From: Acrocarpospora macrocephala
GTDB lineage: Bacteria > Actinomycetota > Actinomycetes > Streptosporangiales > Streptosporangiaceae
Length of the DNA stretch: 64,000 bases
Direction: 5' to 3'
Assembly: GCF_009687865.1 (NCBI RefSeq)
Contig: NZ_BLAE01000021.1
Coordinates: 1 to 64,000 of the forward strand
Shown here: in pieces, positions 33,846 to 44,183 of the stretch
How positions within the stretch are numbered: the stretch's first letter is position 1
Layout of the letters: every line of letters starts with the position of its first letter
Translations under genes and position numbers: made by a program
The notes under the pieces: model-generated
What the model was told of the DNA's origin: nothing
The model's database searches: none
The model's input: the letters and a program-made list of their open reading frames with translations, nothing else

Positions 33846-34406
33846 TCAGCGCGGGCTGAGGCGTGGGGTGATCGGGGTGATCTCGTGGTAGCGGCCGTCC
33901 GCGTAGACCAGCGGGGCGTTGTCGCCCGCCCCGTCCACCTGGGCCTCCACGACCAGCCCGATGACGATCGTGTGATCGCCCGCCTGGAAGCGCTCGGCCA
34001 GGCGGCACCTCGCCCAGGTTCCCACCCCGCGTAACAACGGCTCGCCGGACGGGAGCGGGGTCCACGACTCCGGGTCGCTGAAGCGCTCGTCCGCGCTGCG
34101 CGCGAACCGGTTGGCCAGGTGTGACTGCCCGGCCTCCAGCCAGTGCACGAGCGCGGTGTCGGCCTGGGAAAGCGCTTCCAGGCTGGAGGAGGTGTGGGCG
34201 ATCGCGAACGACAGCAGCGGCGGGACGAGCGACACCGAGACGACCGAGGTCGCGGTGAAGCCCACCGGACCGCCCGGCGACTCGAACGTCACCACGGTGA
34301 CCCCCGCCGGGTGGTGGCGGAACACCGAACGGAACAACTCACCAGACACATGCTCATGCGTCACAGCAACCATCCCGAGCACTTCCAAATCGGTGATCGA
34401 TTTCAT
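33846..34406 (-). CDS. Flavin reductase domain protein
   Basis: A 186-residue flavin reductase of the HpaC/HsaB type: FRHHPAGVTVVTFESPGGPVGFTATSVVSVSLVPPLLSF is the FMN-binding core, and GDHTIVIGLVVEA follows. It would supply reduced FMN to a monooxygenase; LLM proteins in the island are candidate partners. The start could be ATG 34406 or ATG 34373, the latter with a better ribosome site. It is a single-gene unit behind the last operator copy. Confidence 0.9.
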   Translation of the reverse strand: MKSITDLEVLGMVAVTHEHVSGELFRSVFRHHPAGVTVVTFESPGGPVGFTATSVVSVSLVPPLLSFAIAHTSSSLEALSQADTALVHWLEAGQSHLANRFARSADERFSDPESWTPLPSGEPLLRGVGTWARCRLAERFQAGDHTIVIGLVVEAQVDGAGDNAPLVYADGRYHEITPITPRLSPR

Positions 34407-34495
34407 TGCACCAGCAGATCGAGGCGTCCTGGTTAGGGCGGAAACACCGTCCCTACGGACATCTCGACCTTAGAAGGCAGCGCCGCGCGATGTCA

Positions 34496-34509
34496 AGCAA
34501 TTGCTTGCT
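34496..34509. promoter_or_regulatory. KstR2-like operator upstream of flavin reductase
   Basis: agcaattgcttgct matches AnCAAGnnCTTGnT with one mismatch, inside a longer repeat-rich stretch (34494-34509). It lies 90 bp upstream of the flavin reductase start and 56 bp before the rightward GNAT gene. It marks the right boundary of the island. Confidence 0.72.
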
Positions 34510-34564
34510 TTACTAGGACCAGCCGGATCGGCCATAGCGCGCGGCACTGCTAGGGTGGCTAGCT

Positions 34565-35104
34565 GTGATCGAATTGCGGCGAAATGGAGCGGATGCGTTC
34601 GTCGCGGCGCTGGATGCCGTGATCGACATCTACACGGCGGCGATGCGGCCGCCGCCTGATCAGCTCTCCGGGCGCATGGCCATCATGCGCAATCACGCGA
34701 CTTATCCGGATTTCGTGTGCGTGTTCGCGGCGGCGCCGGAGATCGTAGGGTTCGCCTACGGATTCCGGGGGGCGCAGGGGCAGTGGTGGCACGACGTGGT
34801 GCGGCGGGCGCTGTTCGAGCGGGCGGGGCCGGTGATCGCGGACGACTGGTTCGGGAACGCGCTGGAGCTGGCCGAGATCCACGTCCGGCCGGACTTCCAG
34901 GGCAAGGGCATCGGGCGCGCGATGATCAAGGCCATCTGCGCGGACCGGACCGAGCGGACCGCCGTGCTGTCCACCCATGACGCGCCCACGGCGGCCCGGC
35001 ATCTCTACCGGAGCGTCGGCTTCCTCGACCTGATGACCGAGTTCGTCTTCCCCGGCGGGTACGAGACGTACGCGATCGCCGGGACGCGACTCCCCCTCCC
35101 CTAG
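34565..35104 (+). CDS. GNAT family N-acetyltransferase
   Basis: A 179-residue acetyltransferase with the acetyl-CoA loop VRPDFQGKGIGRAMI and the C-terminal ARHLYRSVGF motif. Its acceptor is unknown. It starts with GTG 34565 or the first codons following (MIELRRNG) and ends before a long hairpin. It may or may not belong to the regulon, because the operator before it could serve only the leftward gene. Confidence 0.88.
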   Translation: MIELRRNGADAFVAALDAVIDIYTAAMRPPPDQLSGRMAIMRNHATYPDFVCVFAAAPEIVGFAYGFRGAQGQWWHDVVRRALFERAGPVIADDWFGNALELAEIHVRPDFQGKGIGRAMIKAICADRTERTAVLSTHDAPTAARHLYRSVGFLDLMTEFVFPGGYETYAIAGTRLPLP

Positions 35105-35117
35105 ACCCTCGCCTCGT

Positions 35118-35203
35118 GCGGTGTCCAGCAACGCTCACCGGCTCGGAGCGTCGCGATCGCCGAGGTCGGTGAGGCACTGCGACCGAAGGTTTGTGGACAC
35201 CGC
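35118..35203. terminator. Long nested inverted repeat between convergent genes
   Basis: The gap between the convergent GNAT and metF genes can fold into a long hairpin. An outer 10-bp perfect arm (35118-35127 with 35194-35203, GCGGTGTCCA), a middle 7-bp arm (35134-35140 with 35167-35173) and an inner 5-bp arm (35142-35146 with 35160-35164) are nested. There is no T tract. A bidirectional terminator is the simplest reading; a small structured RNA or remnant of a mobile repeat are alternatives. Confidence 0.5.
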
Positions 35204-35215
35204 GCTAGAGGATGC

Positions 35216-36130
35216 CTACACGATCGCGGGCACCAGCGCTTGGAAGACCTCGCGGGTCGCGCTGGAGCGGTTGAAGGTGATGAAGTGAATGCCGGGAGCG
35301 CCCTCGTCCAGCAGGGTCTGGCAGAGTTCCGCGGCGTGTTCGATGCCCAGACGGCGCACCGACTCCGGATCGTGGGCGACGGCCTCGAACCGCGCGGCCA
35401 CCTCGGGCGGGAAGGGCGCGCCTGACAACTGTTCCGAGCGGGCGATCGTGCTCATCTGGGTCACCGGCATGATGCCGGGAATGATCGGCGTATAGCAGCC
35501 CTTGGCCGCCACCCGGTCCCGCAGCCGGAGGTAGTCGTCGGCTTTGAAGAACATCTGGGTGATGGCGTAATCAGCGCCTGCACGGCATTTACGGACGAAC
35601 TGCTCGGTGTCCGACTCGATCGTCGCCGACCGCGGGTGTTTGTACGGGAAAGCCGCCACACCAACGCAGAATTCCCCCGACTGCCGGATCAGCCGGACAA
35701 GATCCTCCGCATACTCCACGCCTTCCGGATGCCGTACCCAGGTCCCCATCGGATCCCCCGGCGGGTCTCCCCGCACGGCCAGGATGTTCCGCACTCCGGC
35801 GTCCGCGAATCGCCCCACCAAATGCCGCAATTCCCGAATGGAATGATTGACGGCGGTGAAATGCGCCACAGGCGTGAGCGTCGTGCTGTGCGCGAGCCGC
35901 TCGACGATGGACACCGTGTGATCCCGGTTCCCGCCGCCCGCGCCGTACGTCACCGAGACGAAGGTCGGGCGCAGGGCCTCAAGCTCCCGGATCGCCCGCC
36001 ACAGCTGCCGCTCCCCCTCGTCGGTCTTCGGCGGGAAGAACTCGAACGAGAACGACCGCTCGCCGGCGGCGAGCAGGTCCTTGACCGTCGGAACACGGTC
36101 AGGCAATCGCGACGGAAGACCTAGAGACAT
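35216..36130 (-). CDS. metF: 5,10-methylenetetrahydrofolate reductase
   Basis: A 304-residue flavoprotein reducing methylene-THF to 5-methyl-THF for methionine synthesis. The N-terminal FSFEFFPPKTDEGE, FVSVTYGAGG, NILAVRGDPPGD and GADYAITQMFF motifs are family hallmarks. ATG 36130 (MSLGLPSRL) fits the family length; an in-frame start at 36172 would add an unusual leader. The gene is divergent to the prenyl synthase gene, as in the mycobacterial metF-idsA2-Rv2175c-pknL neighbourhood. Confidence 0.95.
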   Translation of the reverse strand: MSLGLPSRLPDRVPTVKDLLAAGERSFSFEFFPPKTDEGERQLWRAIRELEALRPTFVSVTYGAGGGNRDHTVSIVERLAHSTTLTPVAHFTAVNHSIRELRHLVGRFADAGVRNILAVRGDPPGDPMGTWVRHPEGVEYAEDLVRLIRQSGEFCVGVAAFPYKHPRSATIESDTEQFVRKCRAGADYAITQMFFKADDYLRLRDRVAAKGCYTPIIPGIMPVTQMSTIARSEQLSGAPFPPEVAARFEAVAHDPESVRRLGIEHAAELCQTLLDEGAPGIHFITFNRSSATREVFQALVPAIV

Positions 36131-36229
36131 ACCCCACAGGTTACAGGCCTGTCCCGGGAAACAGAGATCCACAATGTCTCATTCATGATCTTAAGTCCCA
36201 TCCGCCCCGGGGGAAGGGGATAAGGATCA

Positions 36230-37318
36230 ATGGAAGATACCCTCTCATACATGACAAAAGTCACGGGTCCGCTGGAGCTCATCCGCCCGGATGTGGACCG
36301 CGCGCTGCAGCGGTTCCTCGACCGGCAGCGCCCCGCGTTCGACGATCCCGACCTGATCGCGGTGATGTCGGCGGCGGAGGACTTCCTGGCGGGCGGCAAA
36401 CGGCTGCGCCCGGCCTTCTGCTACTGGGGCTGGCGGGCGGCAGGCGGCGGCGCGGACCCGGGGGTGTTCACAGCGGCGGCCTCCCTGGAGCTGCTCCAGG
36501 CCAGCGCGCTCGTGCACGACGACGTCATGGACTCCAGCGACCTGCGCCGCGGCATGCCGTCGGCCCACCGCCGGTTCGAGAAGCTGCACCTGGACGCGGA
36601 GTGGAGCGGCTCGGCCCTCCAGTTCGGCGAGGGCGCCGCCATCCTGCTCGGGAACCTGATGCTGATCTGGTCCGGCGAGATGTGGCGCACCAGCGGCGTG
36701 CCGGTCGCCTCCCTGGCCGCCGCCCAGCCGGTCTTCGACCACATGCTCACCGAGCTGATGAGCGGGCAGTACCTGGACCTGCTCGAACAGGCGCACGGCG
36801 AGAACACCTTCGACAGCGCGCTGCGGGTGGCCCTCTACAAGAGCGGCAAATACTCCGTCGAGCAGCCCCTCCGCCTCGGCATGGTGCTGGCCGCCCGCTC
36901 GCGCGAGCCGTGGATCGACCGGTTCTGCGCCGAGTACGGCCAGAAGGTGGGCATCGCCTTCCAGCTCCGCGACGACGTGCTGGGCGTGTTCGGCGACCCG
37001 GTCGAGACCGGCAAACCCGCCGGGGACGACCTGCGCGAGGGCAAGCGCACCATGCTGATCGCGCGCACGCTCGCCGCCGCGTCCAAGGCGCAGGCGCACG
37101 ACGTGCGGAACCTGCTCGGCGACCCGAAGCTGGACGCCGAGGGGGTGGCCCGGCTGCGCGAGGTGATCGAGGACACCGGGGCGCTGGCCTACTGCGAGGA
37201 CATGATCGGTCGCTACCTCCGCGACGCGCTGGACTCCCTCCAGACGGCCGGCATCACCGCCGACGCCCGCGAGGCCCTGGCCGCGCTCGCCGTGGCGGCC
37301 ACCGCGCGCCGGACCTGA
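36230..37318 (+). CDS. idsA: Polyprenyl (geranylgeranyl) diphosphate synthase
   Basis: A 362-residue trans-isoprenyl diphosphate synthase. The first Asp-rich motif is LVHDDVMDSSDLRRG (DDxxD), the second is FQLRDDVLGVFGDP, and GGKRLRPAF is present. The pattern is that of actinobacterial GGPP synthases such as IdsA. It makes C20 (or near) prenyl diphosphate for terpenoid or quinone precursors. ATG 36230 gives MEDTLSYMTK; the internal ATG 36251 is an alternative. Confidence 0.93.
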   Translation: MEDTLSYMTKVTGPLELIRPDVDRALQRFLDRQRPAFDDPDLIAVMSAAEDFLAGGKRLRPAFCYWGWRAAGGGADPGVFTAAASLELLQASALVHDDVMDSSDLRRGMPSAHRRFEKLHLDAEWSGSALQFGEGAAILLGNLMLIWSGEMWRTSGVPVASLAAAQPVFDHMLTELMSGQYLDLLEQAHGENTFDSALRVALYKSGKYSVEQPLRLGMVLAARSREPWIDRFCAEYGQKVGIAFQLRDDVLGVFGDPVETGKPAGDDLREGKRTMLIARTLAAASKAQAHDVRNLLGDPKLDAEGVARLREVIEDTGALAYCEDMIGRYLRDALDSLQTAGITADAREALAALAVAATARRT

Positions 37319-37511
37319 ACCCGGCTAACGCGCGCTACCTCGGGCCACCCGGCTATCCCGGCCCCCTAGGCCAATCGCGGCCACCCCGCTAGGAATGCCC
37401 AACAGAATGCCGCCGCCGCTCTTGGCGCCGGTGCGGCGAGAACCGTCACCTGCGTGAACGGCGCCGGATAACGGCGAGTAACGCGGCGACCTGCTCATCC
37501 TGTTAGGCGCT

Positions 37512-38189
37512 CTAAGCCCGGCTGAGACGGCGCTTGAACTCGGCGGCGGCGGCCTTCGGGTCGTCGGCCTCGGTGATGGCCCGGACCACGACGACCCGGC
37601 GTACGCCGTACGACAGGACCTCGTCGAGGTTGGTGAGGTTGATGCCGCCGATGCCGAACCACGGGCGGGGCAGGCCTGCGGCGTGGCGGAGCAGAGCGGG
37701 TCCGGCGGCCGGGCGGCCCTGTTTGGTGGGGGTGGGCCAGATCGGGCCGCAGCAGAAGTAGTCGACCCCGGGCTCGACGGCGGCGGCCGACGCCTCGGCC
37801 TCGGCGTGGGTGGACCTGCCGATGAGCACGCCGGGGCCCAGGATCGCCCGGGCGGCCGGGACCGGCAGGTCGTCCTGGCCCAGGTGCAGCACGTCGGGCG
37901 CGAACCCGGCCAGCCCCGCCGCGTACGCGACGTCGGCCCGGTCGTTGACCGCCAGCAGCGCGCCGTGCCGGTCGCAGGCCGCGCGGAACCGTTCGAGCAG
38001 CGCGAGCTCCTCCCGCGCCTCCAGCCCCTTCTCGCGCAGCTGGAGGATGTCCACCCCGCCCGCGAGCGCGGCGTCCAGGAACTCGTCCAGGTCGCCGCGG
38101 TCGCGTCTGCCGTCGGTGCACAGGTACAGGAGGGCGCGCGAAAGACGCCGCCGGGCGCTGTGGAAGTCTTCGTTGGAGTCTTCGGTCAC
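37512..38189 (-). CDS. thiE: Thiamine-phosphate synthase
   Basis: A 225-residue ThiE joining HMP-PP and the thiazole phosphate. It has the family TIM-barrel motifs [64 protein letters not shown] and [11 protein letters not shown]. It is near but transcribed away from the thiO-thiS-thiG operon, with no TPP element seen before it. Start GTG/ATG 38189 gives MTEDSNEDF. Confidence 0.95.
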   Translation of the reverse strand: MTEDSNEDFHSARRRLSRALLYLCTDGRRDRGDLDEFLDAALAGGVDILQLREKGLEAREELALLERFRAACDRHGALLAVNDRADVAYAAGLAGFAPDVLHLGQDDLPVPAARAILGPGVLIGRSTHAEAEASAAAVEPGVDYFCCGPIWPTPTKQGRPAAGPALLRHAAGLPRPWFGIGGINLTNLDEVLSYGVRRVVVVRAITEADDPKAAAAEFKRRLSRA

Positions 38190-38215
38190 CCGACCACGAT
38201 GTCATGCGCTGAGAA

Positions 38216-38238
38216 GCCCGGGCGTCAGGAGCCCGGGC
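38216..38238. terminator. GC-rich hairpin between the Rv2175c-like gene and thiE
   Basis: Two self-complementary octamers GCCCGGGC (38216-38223 and 38231-38238) separated by 7 nt form a strong hairpin. It lies just past the stop of the Rv2175c-like gene and 26 bp before the thiE start. It may act as terminator or attenuator between the two; no U tract follows. Confidence 0.55.
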
Positions 38239-38239
38239 G

Positions 38240-38614
38240 TTAGAAGCCCAGCGCCTGGGCCCGCCTCTTGACCTCCGTGTGGCGGCCCGCCACGATCGCG
38301 TCGATGGGCGCGCCGGGGAGCGAGTCATCGCTGGTGAACAGCCAGCGAATGGACTCGACCTCGCCGTATCCGGCGTCCGCCAGCACGGTCAGGGTGCCGG
38401 GCAGGCCCTTGATGACATCGTCTCCGGCCAGGAAAACCGCCGGGATCTGCGGCTCGCCTCCGCCTCTGCGGACTCCGACGAGCTTCTTGTCCTTGATGAG
38501 CTGCTTGGCCCGGCCGATGCTCAGGCCCAGCTTCTCCGCGACCGTTGAGAGCGGAAGCCAGTCCCCCACCAGTTGGTCGGTCTCTCGGTCGATCTGCGCA
38601 ACAGTAAGCGTCAC
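38240..38614 (-). CDS. Rv2175c-family DNA-binding protein
   Basis: A 124-residue protein with a winged helix-turn-helix (LPLSTVAEKLGLSIGRAKQLI, KLVGVRRGGGE) and the conserved end VESIRWLFTSDDSL...VKRRAQALGF. The resemblance to M. tuberculosis Rv2175c is clear over the full length. Rv2175c is a substrate of kinase PknL that loses DNA binding on phosphorylation; here the PASTA kinase at 42248 is near. GTG 38614 (VTLTVAQIDRET) is chosen because the upstream extension is not conserved. Confidence 0.9.
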   Translation of the reverse strand: MTLTVAQIDRETDQLVGDWLPLSTVAEKLGLSIGRAKQLIKDKKLVGVRRGGGEPQIPAVFLAGDDVIKGLPGTLTVLADAGYGEVESIRWLFTSDDSLPGAPIDAIVAGRHTEVKRRAQALGF

Positions 38615-38657
38615 GCCACCACCATTACCACATGGCGCGCGCCATGAAACACTTCGA

Positions 38658-39827
38658 TTACGCCACAGTGCAATCACGCAGGGTCACGCCGGGGTCGGCG
38701 AGCCGTACCACGTCGACCCTCTGGCGGCTTTCGACGAGCCGGCGGCCCTGGAGCAAATCGCGCGGGCGGTCGACGGTCAGGATGGCCGTGAGGCGGTGGT
38801 CGTCGGTCAGCCAGCAGACCGACCAGCCGGCGTCGCGCTCCGGGTCGCCGCGCAGGATCATGCGGGCTCCGGCGTGGTGGCCCGCGTACTGGACCATGTG
38901 GTTGAACTGCTCGGACCAGAAGTAGGGGACCGGGTCGAAGACGGCGGACTCCCCCATCAGGGTGGCGGCGGCCACGTCGGGGCCGTTGAGGGCGTTGTCC
39001 CAGTGCTCGATCCGCATCCGGCGGCCGAAGCGGCGCGACCACCAGTTGGCGCAGTCGCCGACGGCGACCACGTTGGGGGCGAACGTGCGCAGGTGCTCGT
39101 CCACCAGGACGCCGTTGTCGAGCTCCACGTCGGAGCCCTCCAGCCAGGCCACGGCGGGCCGCACCCCCACGCCGGTGACGACGACGTCGGCTTCGATCCG
39201 GTCGCCGGTGAGCAGGGTCAGGCCGTCCGGGTCGACCGTGCCGACCTTGGTGCCGAGGAGGAGCTCGACGCCCGCCTCCGCGTACCACGGGATGGTGTAG
39301 GCGCCCACCGGGAGGGCGCCGGCCAGCGGCGCGTCGTCGGCTTCGACCACGGTCACCTGGCAGCCCGCGCGGGCGGCGGCGGTGGCCACCTCGGCGCCGA
39401 TCCAGCCCGCGCCGATGATCGCCACCCGGGTCTCGGGGAGCAGCTTGGCGCGCAGCGCCAGGGCGTCGTCGATGGTCCGCAGGACGTGCTGGTGGCCCTC
39501 CCCGCGGAGCAGGATCGGGGCGGCCCCGGTGGCGACCACCAGGCCGTCGAACTGGAGCTCGCCGTCGGTCGTCTCCACGACGCCGTCGCGCAGGCCCTTG
39601 GCGGCCGTGCCGAGCCGCAGCGTCACATCCAGCGCGTCCAGGTCGGAGTCGACCACCGAGGAGTCGGCGGCGCCGAGCAGCACGGCCTTGGAGAGCGGCG
39701 GGCGGTCGTAGGGGCGATGGGCCTCCTCCCCGACGAGCGTGATGCGGCCGGCGAACCCGTGGGCTCGCAGGGCTTCGATACTCCGAATACCGGCCAGGCC
39801 GGCTCCCACCACCACGACGTGATCCAC
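38658..39827 (-). CDS. FAD-dependent NAD(P)/ferredoxin reductase-like oxidoreductase
   Basis: A 389-residue flavoprotein with an N-terminal FAD-binding GAGLAGIRSIEALR, RPYDRPPLSK, ATG motif VVATGAAP, a second dinucleotide site IIGAGWIGAEVA and VVAVGDCANW. It has the pattern of ferredoxin reductases that serve oxygenases or P450s (BphA4-like). It is divergent from the TPP-riboswitch thi operon; whether it serves thiamine metabolism is unknown. Confidence 0.92.
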   Translation of the reverse strand: MDHVVVVGAGLAGIRSIEALRAHGFAGRITLVGEEAHRPYDRPPLSKAVLLGAADSSVVDSDLDALDVTLRLGTAAKGLRDGVVETTDGELQFDGLVVATGAAPILLRGEGHQHVLRTIDDALALRAKLLPETRVAIIGAGWIGAEVATAAARAGCQVTVVEADDAPLAGALPVGAYTIPWYAEAGVELLLGTKVGTVDPDGLTLLTGDRIEADVVVTGVGVRPAVAWLEGSDVELDNGVLVDEHLRTFAPNVVAVGDCANWWSRRFGRRMRIEHWDNALNGPDVAAATLMGESAVFDPVPYFWSEQFNHMVQYAGHHAGARMILRGDPERDAGWSVCWLTDDHRLTAILTVDRPRDLLQGRRLVESRQRVDVVRLADPGVTLRDCTVA

Positions 39828-39962
39828 GCCCTGACCATAGATTGCCTACGGGGGCACTCGCCAATGGAGATTGGGTAACAAATTGGGTAAGTACCGCGCA
39901 CAGTATGTAAATGGCGTGTTGTGCGTTGCGGGTGCGGACCCGAGTAGGCTGATGCGGTAAGA

Positions 39963-40058
39963 CGCGCGGGAGTCCGGCTGACCGGGCTGAGAGGAGAACT
40001 CTCCAGGTTCTCGACCGCTATGACACCTGATCCGGATAATGCCGGCGAAGGGAGCGCG
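39963..40058 (+). promoter_or_regulatory. TPP riboswitch (THI element)
   Basis: The conserved TPP-aptamer parts are visible: a 5' P1 strand GCGCGGGAGTCCGG, CTGAGAG (39987-39993), and ACCTGATCCGG with GGATAATGCCGGCGAAGGGAG (to 40054). The P1 3' strand carries the AAGGGAG ribosome site for the GTG at 40059. TPP binding would hide that site, so repression is probably translational. It controls thiO-thiS-thiG. Confidence 0.93.
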
Positions 40059-42177
<2,119 letters not shown>

Positions 42178-42247
42178 AGCTTTTTATGGGTCTCGGTTTG
42201 GGATTCCCACGCTCTGGGGGTGGCAAATCACCCGTAAACTCTGGGCC

Positions 42248-44107
42248 GTGGACACGACGCTAACCGACCCACTCGTAGGGCACACGCTCGACGGGCGTTA
42301 TCGCGTCGAGTCCCGGATCGCCCGGGGGGGTATGGCCTCCGTTTACCTGGCTCTGGACATCCGGCTCGACCGCATGGTCGCCGTCAAGGTGATGCACCGC
42401 TCGCTGGCCGAGGACCCGCAGTTCGTGCGTCGGTTCATCGGCGAGGCGAAATCCGTCGCCTCACTGTCGCACCCGAACGTGGTGCACGTCTTCGACCAGG
42501 GCACCGACGGGGACCACGTGTACCTGTCGATGGAGTACTTCCCGGGCAAGACGCTGCGCGACGTCCTGCGGGAGCGCGGGCGGATCCCCGCCCGGGAAGC
42601 CCTGGAGATCATGATCCCGGTGCTGGCCGCCCTCGGCGCGGCCCACCAGGCCGGGCTGATCCACCGCGACGTCAAGCCGGAGAACGTGCTGCTGACCGAG
42701 GACGGCCGGGTCAAGGTCGTCGACTTCGGCCTGGCCCGCGCGATCGAGGCCAGCAACCAGACCAAGTCCGGCATCATGATCGGCACCATCGCGTACATGT
42801 CGCCCGAGCAGGTCATGGCGGGCGTCGCGGACGTGCGCGCCGACGTGTACGCGGCGGGCATCATGCTGTACGAGCTGCTGACCGGGCACCAGCCGTACGA
42901 GGGCGAGTCGCCCATGTCGGTGGCCTACCGGCATGTGCACGACACCGTGCCCGCCCCCTCGCAGCTGGCGCCGGAGACGCCTCCCGCGCTGGACCAGCTG
43001 GTGCTGTCCGCCACCGCCAAGGAGCCCGACCGGCGGCCCGCCGACGCGGCGGCCATGCTGGTCGCGGCCGTCGAGGCGCATCGCGGCCTGGCCCGCACCA
43101 GCGGGCAGCACACGGCCCCCGGCGTTCAGGCCCCGGTCCAGCACACGACCATCCAGCCCAGCTTCGACCTGCCCGCCGCCGCGCCGCGCGCGAAGAAGAA
43201 CTCGCGGCCGATCTGGTTCATCGCCGGGCTCGCCGTGGTGATGCTGGTCGGGATCGCGTTCAGCGGGTGGTATTTCTCGCAGGAGCGGACCCTGAAGGTC
43301 CCCAACCTGGTCAGCCAGAACGTGAAGCTGGCCGAGCAGCAGGCCCGCGGCCTCGGCTTCCAGGTCAAGATCGGCGAAGCCCGGTTCGACGGCAAGGTGG
43401 CCAAGGACATCGTCCTGGAGACCGAGCCGGCCGGCGGCCAGGAGGTCGACAAGGGCACGGTCCTGACCATCATCGCGTCGGCCGGTCCGGAGACCGTCCC
43501 GGTGCCGAAGACCGAGAACCTCAGCGAGGCCGACGCCCGGCTGAGGATCTCCGAAGCCGGTCTGACGGTCTCGCGCGTCCGCAAGACCGCCAGCGACAAG
43601 ATCGCCCGTGGCCTGGTGGTCCGCTCCGACCCGGTCGTCGGCAAGCGCGTTCGCAAGGGTTCCTCGGTCATCCTGGTCGTCAGCGCCGGGCTCCTCGCGC
43701 CCGACGTGACCGGCATGATGCGCGATCAGGCCCAGCAGTTCCTGGCCAGCAAGGGTTACCCCACCGACTGCGTCAACGAGGTCACCGACGACGCCGCGCC
43801 CGGCACGGTGATCGCCCAGGACCCCGCCGGCGGCGCCGAGATGGAAGCCACCACCAAGATCTGCATGACCGTGTCCAAGGGCCCCGACACCCCGTTCTGG
43901 CCCTGGGAACGCGATCCGTCCATCGCCGCCCCCGACTTCGTCACCGTCCCGGACGTCCGCTTCAAGGACGTCAACGACGCCCGTAAGGAACTCCAGGCCG
44001 CGGGCTTCGATGTCCGCGTCCGCAAGGTCGTCGGCGGCCGCAGAGTGATCTCCCAGAACCCCGTGGGCCAGGTCCCGCAGGGGACGAGGATCACTCTCTG
44101 GCACTGA
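42248..44107 (+). CDS. pknL: Ser/Thr protein kinase with four PASTA domains (PknL-like)
   Basis: A 619-residue membrane kinase. The kinase domain (about 15-280) has GGMASVY, VAVKVMHRS, HRDVKPENVLL, VDFGLARAI and GTIAYMSPEQ, all the catalytic residues. A single membrane segment lies about 320-342, and four extracellular PASTA repeats (about 347-619) follow, so it could sense peptidoglycan fragments. GTG 42248 gives VDTTLTDPLVGHTL; the in-frame ATG at 42149 overlaps thiG and is rejected. The Rv2175c-like gene nearby suggests the PknL lineage. Confidence 0.93.
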   Translation: MDTTLTDPLVGHTLDGRYRVESRIARGGMASVYLALDIRLDRMVAVKVMHRSLAEDPQFVRRFIGEAKSVASLSHPNVVHVFDQGTDGDHVYLSMEYFPGKTLRDVLRERGRIPAREALEIMIPVLAALGAAHQAGLIHRDVKPENVLLTEDGRVKVVDFGLARAIEASNQTKSGIMIGTIAYMSPEQVMAGVADVRADVYAAGIMLYELLTGHQPYEGESPMSVAYRHVHDTVPAPSQLAPETPPALDQLVLSATAKEPDRRPADAAAMLVAAVEAHRGLARTSGQHTAPGVQAPVQHTTIQPSFDLPAAAPRAKKNSRPIWFIAGLAVVMLVGIAFSGWYFSQERTLKVPNLVSQNVKLAEQQARGLGFQVKIGEARFDGKVAKDIVLETEPAGGQEVDKGTVLTIIASAGPETVPVPKTENLSEADARLRISEAGLTVSRVRKTASDKIARGLVVRSDPVVGKRVRKGSSVILVVSAGLLAPDVTGMMRDQAQQFLASKGYPTDCVNEVTDDAAPGTVIAQDPAGGAEMEATTKICMTVSKGPDTPFWPWERDPSIAAPDFVTVPDVRFKDVNDARKELQAAGFDVRVRKVVGGRRVISQNPVGQVPQGTRITLWH

Positions 44108-44183
44108 TCTCGAACCTGGAGGAGTTGTCTCGTGCGGAGAGTCACATAACGGGCTCGGCAGAAAGTCGGGCTATCCCTGTGTT

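Noticed and set aside
1715-34406. The island as a classical cholesterol HIP (KstR2) cluster
   Set aside because: Operator and regulator fit, but no two-subunit IpdAB transferase, no crotonase-type EchA20 and no IpdC were recognised, while Liv transport, amidohydrolase and HMG-CoA lyase are foreign to that cluster.
35118-35203. tRNA or similar RNA gene
   Set aside because: The nested arms do not form a cloverleaf and no anticodon stem or T-loop sequence is present.
40020-40058. thiO start at ATG 40020
   Set aside because: This ATG lies inside the conserved TPP aptamer; the ribosome site and GTG at 40059 follow it.
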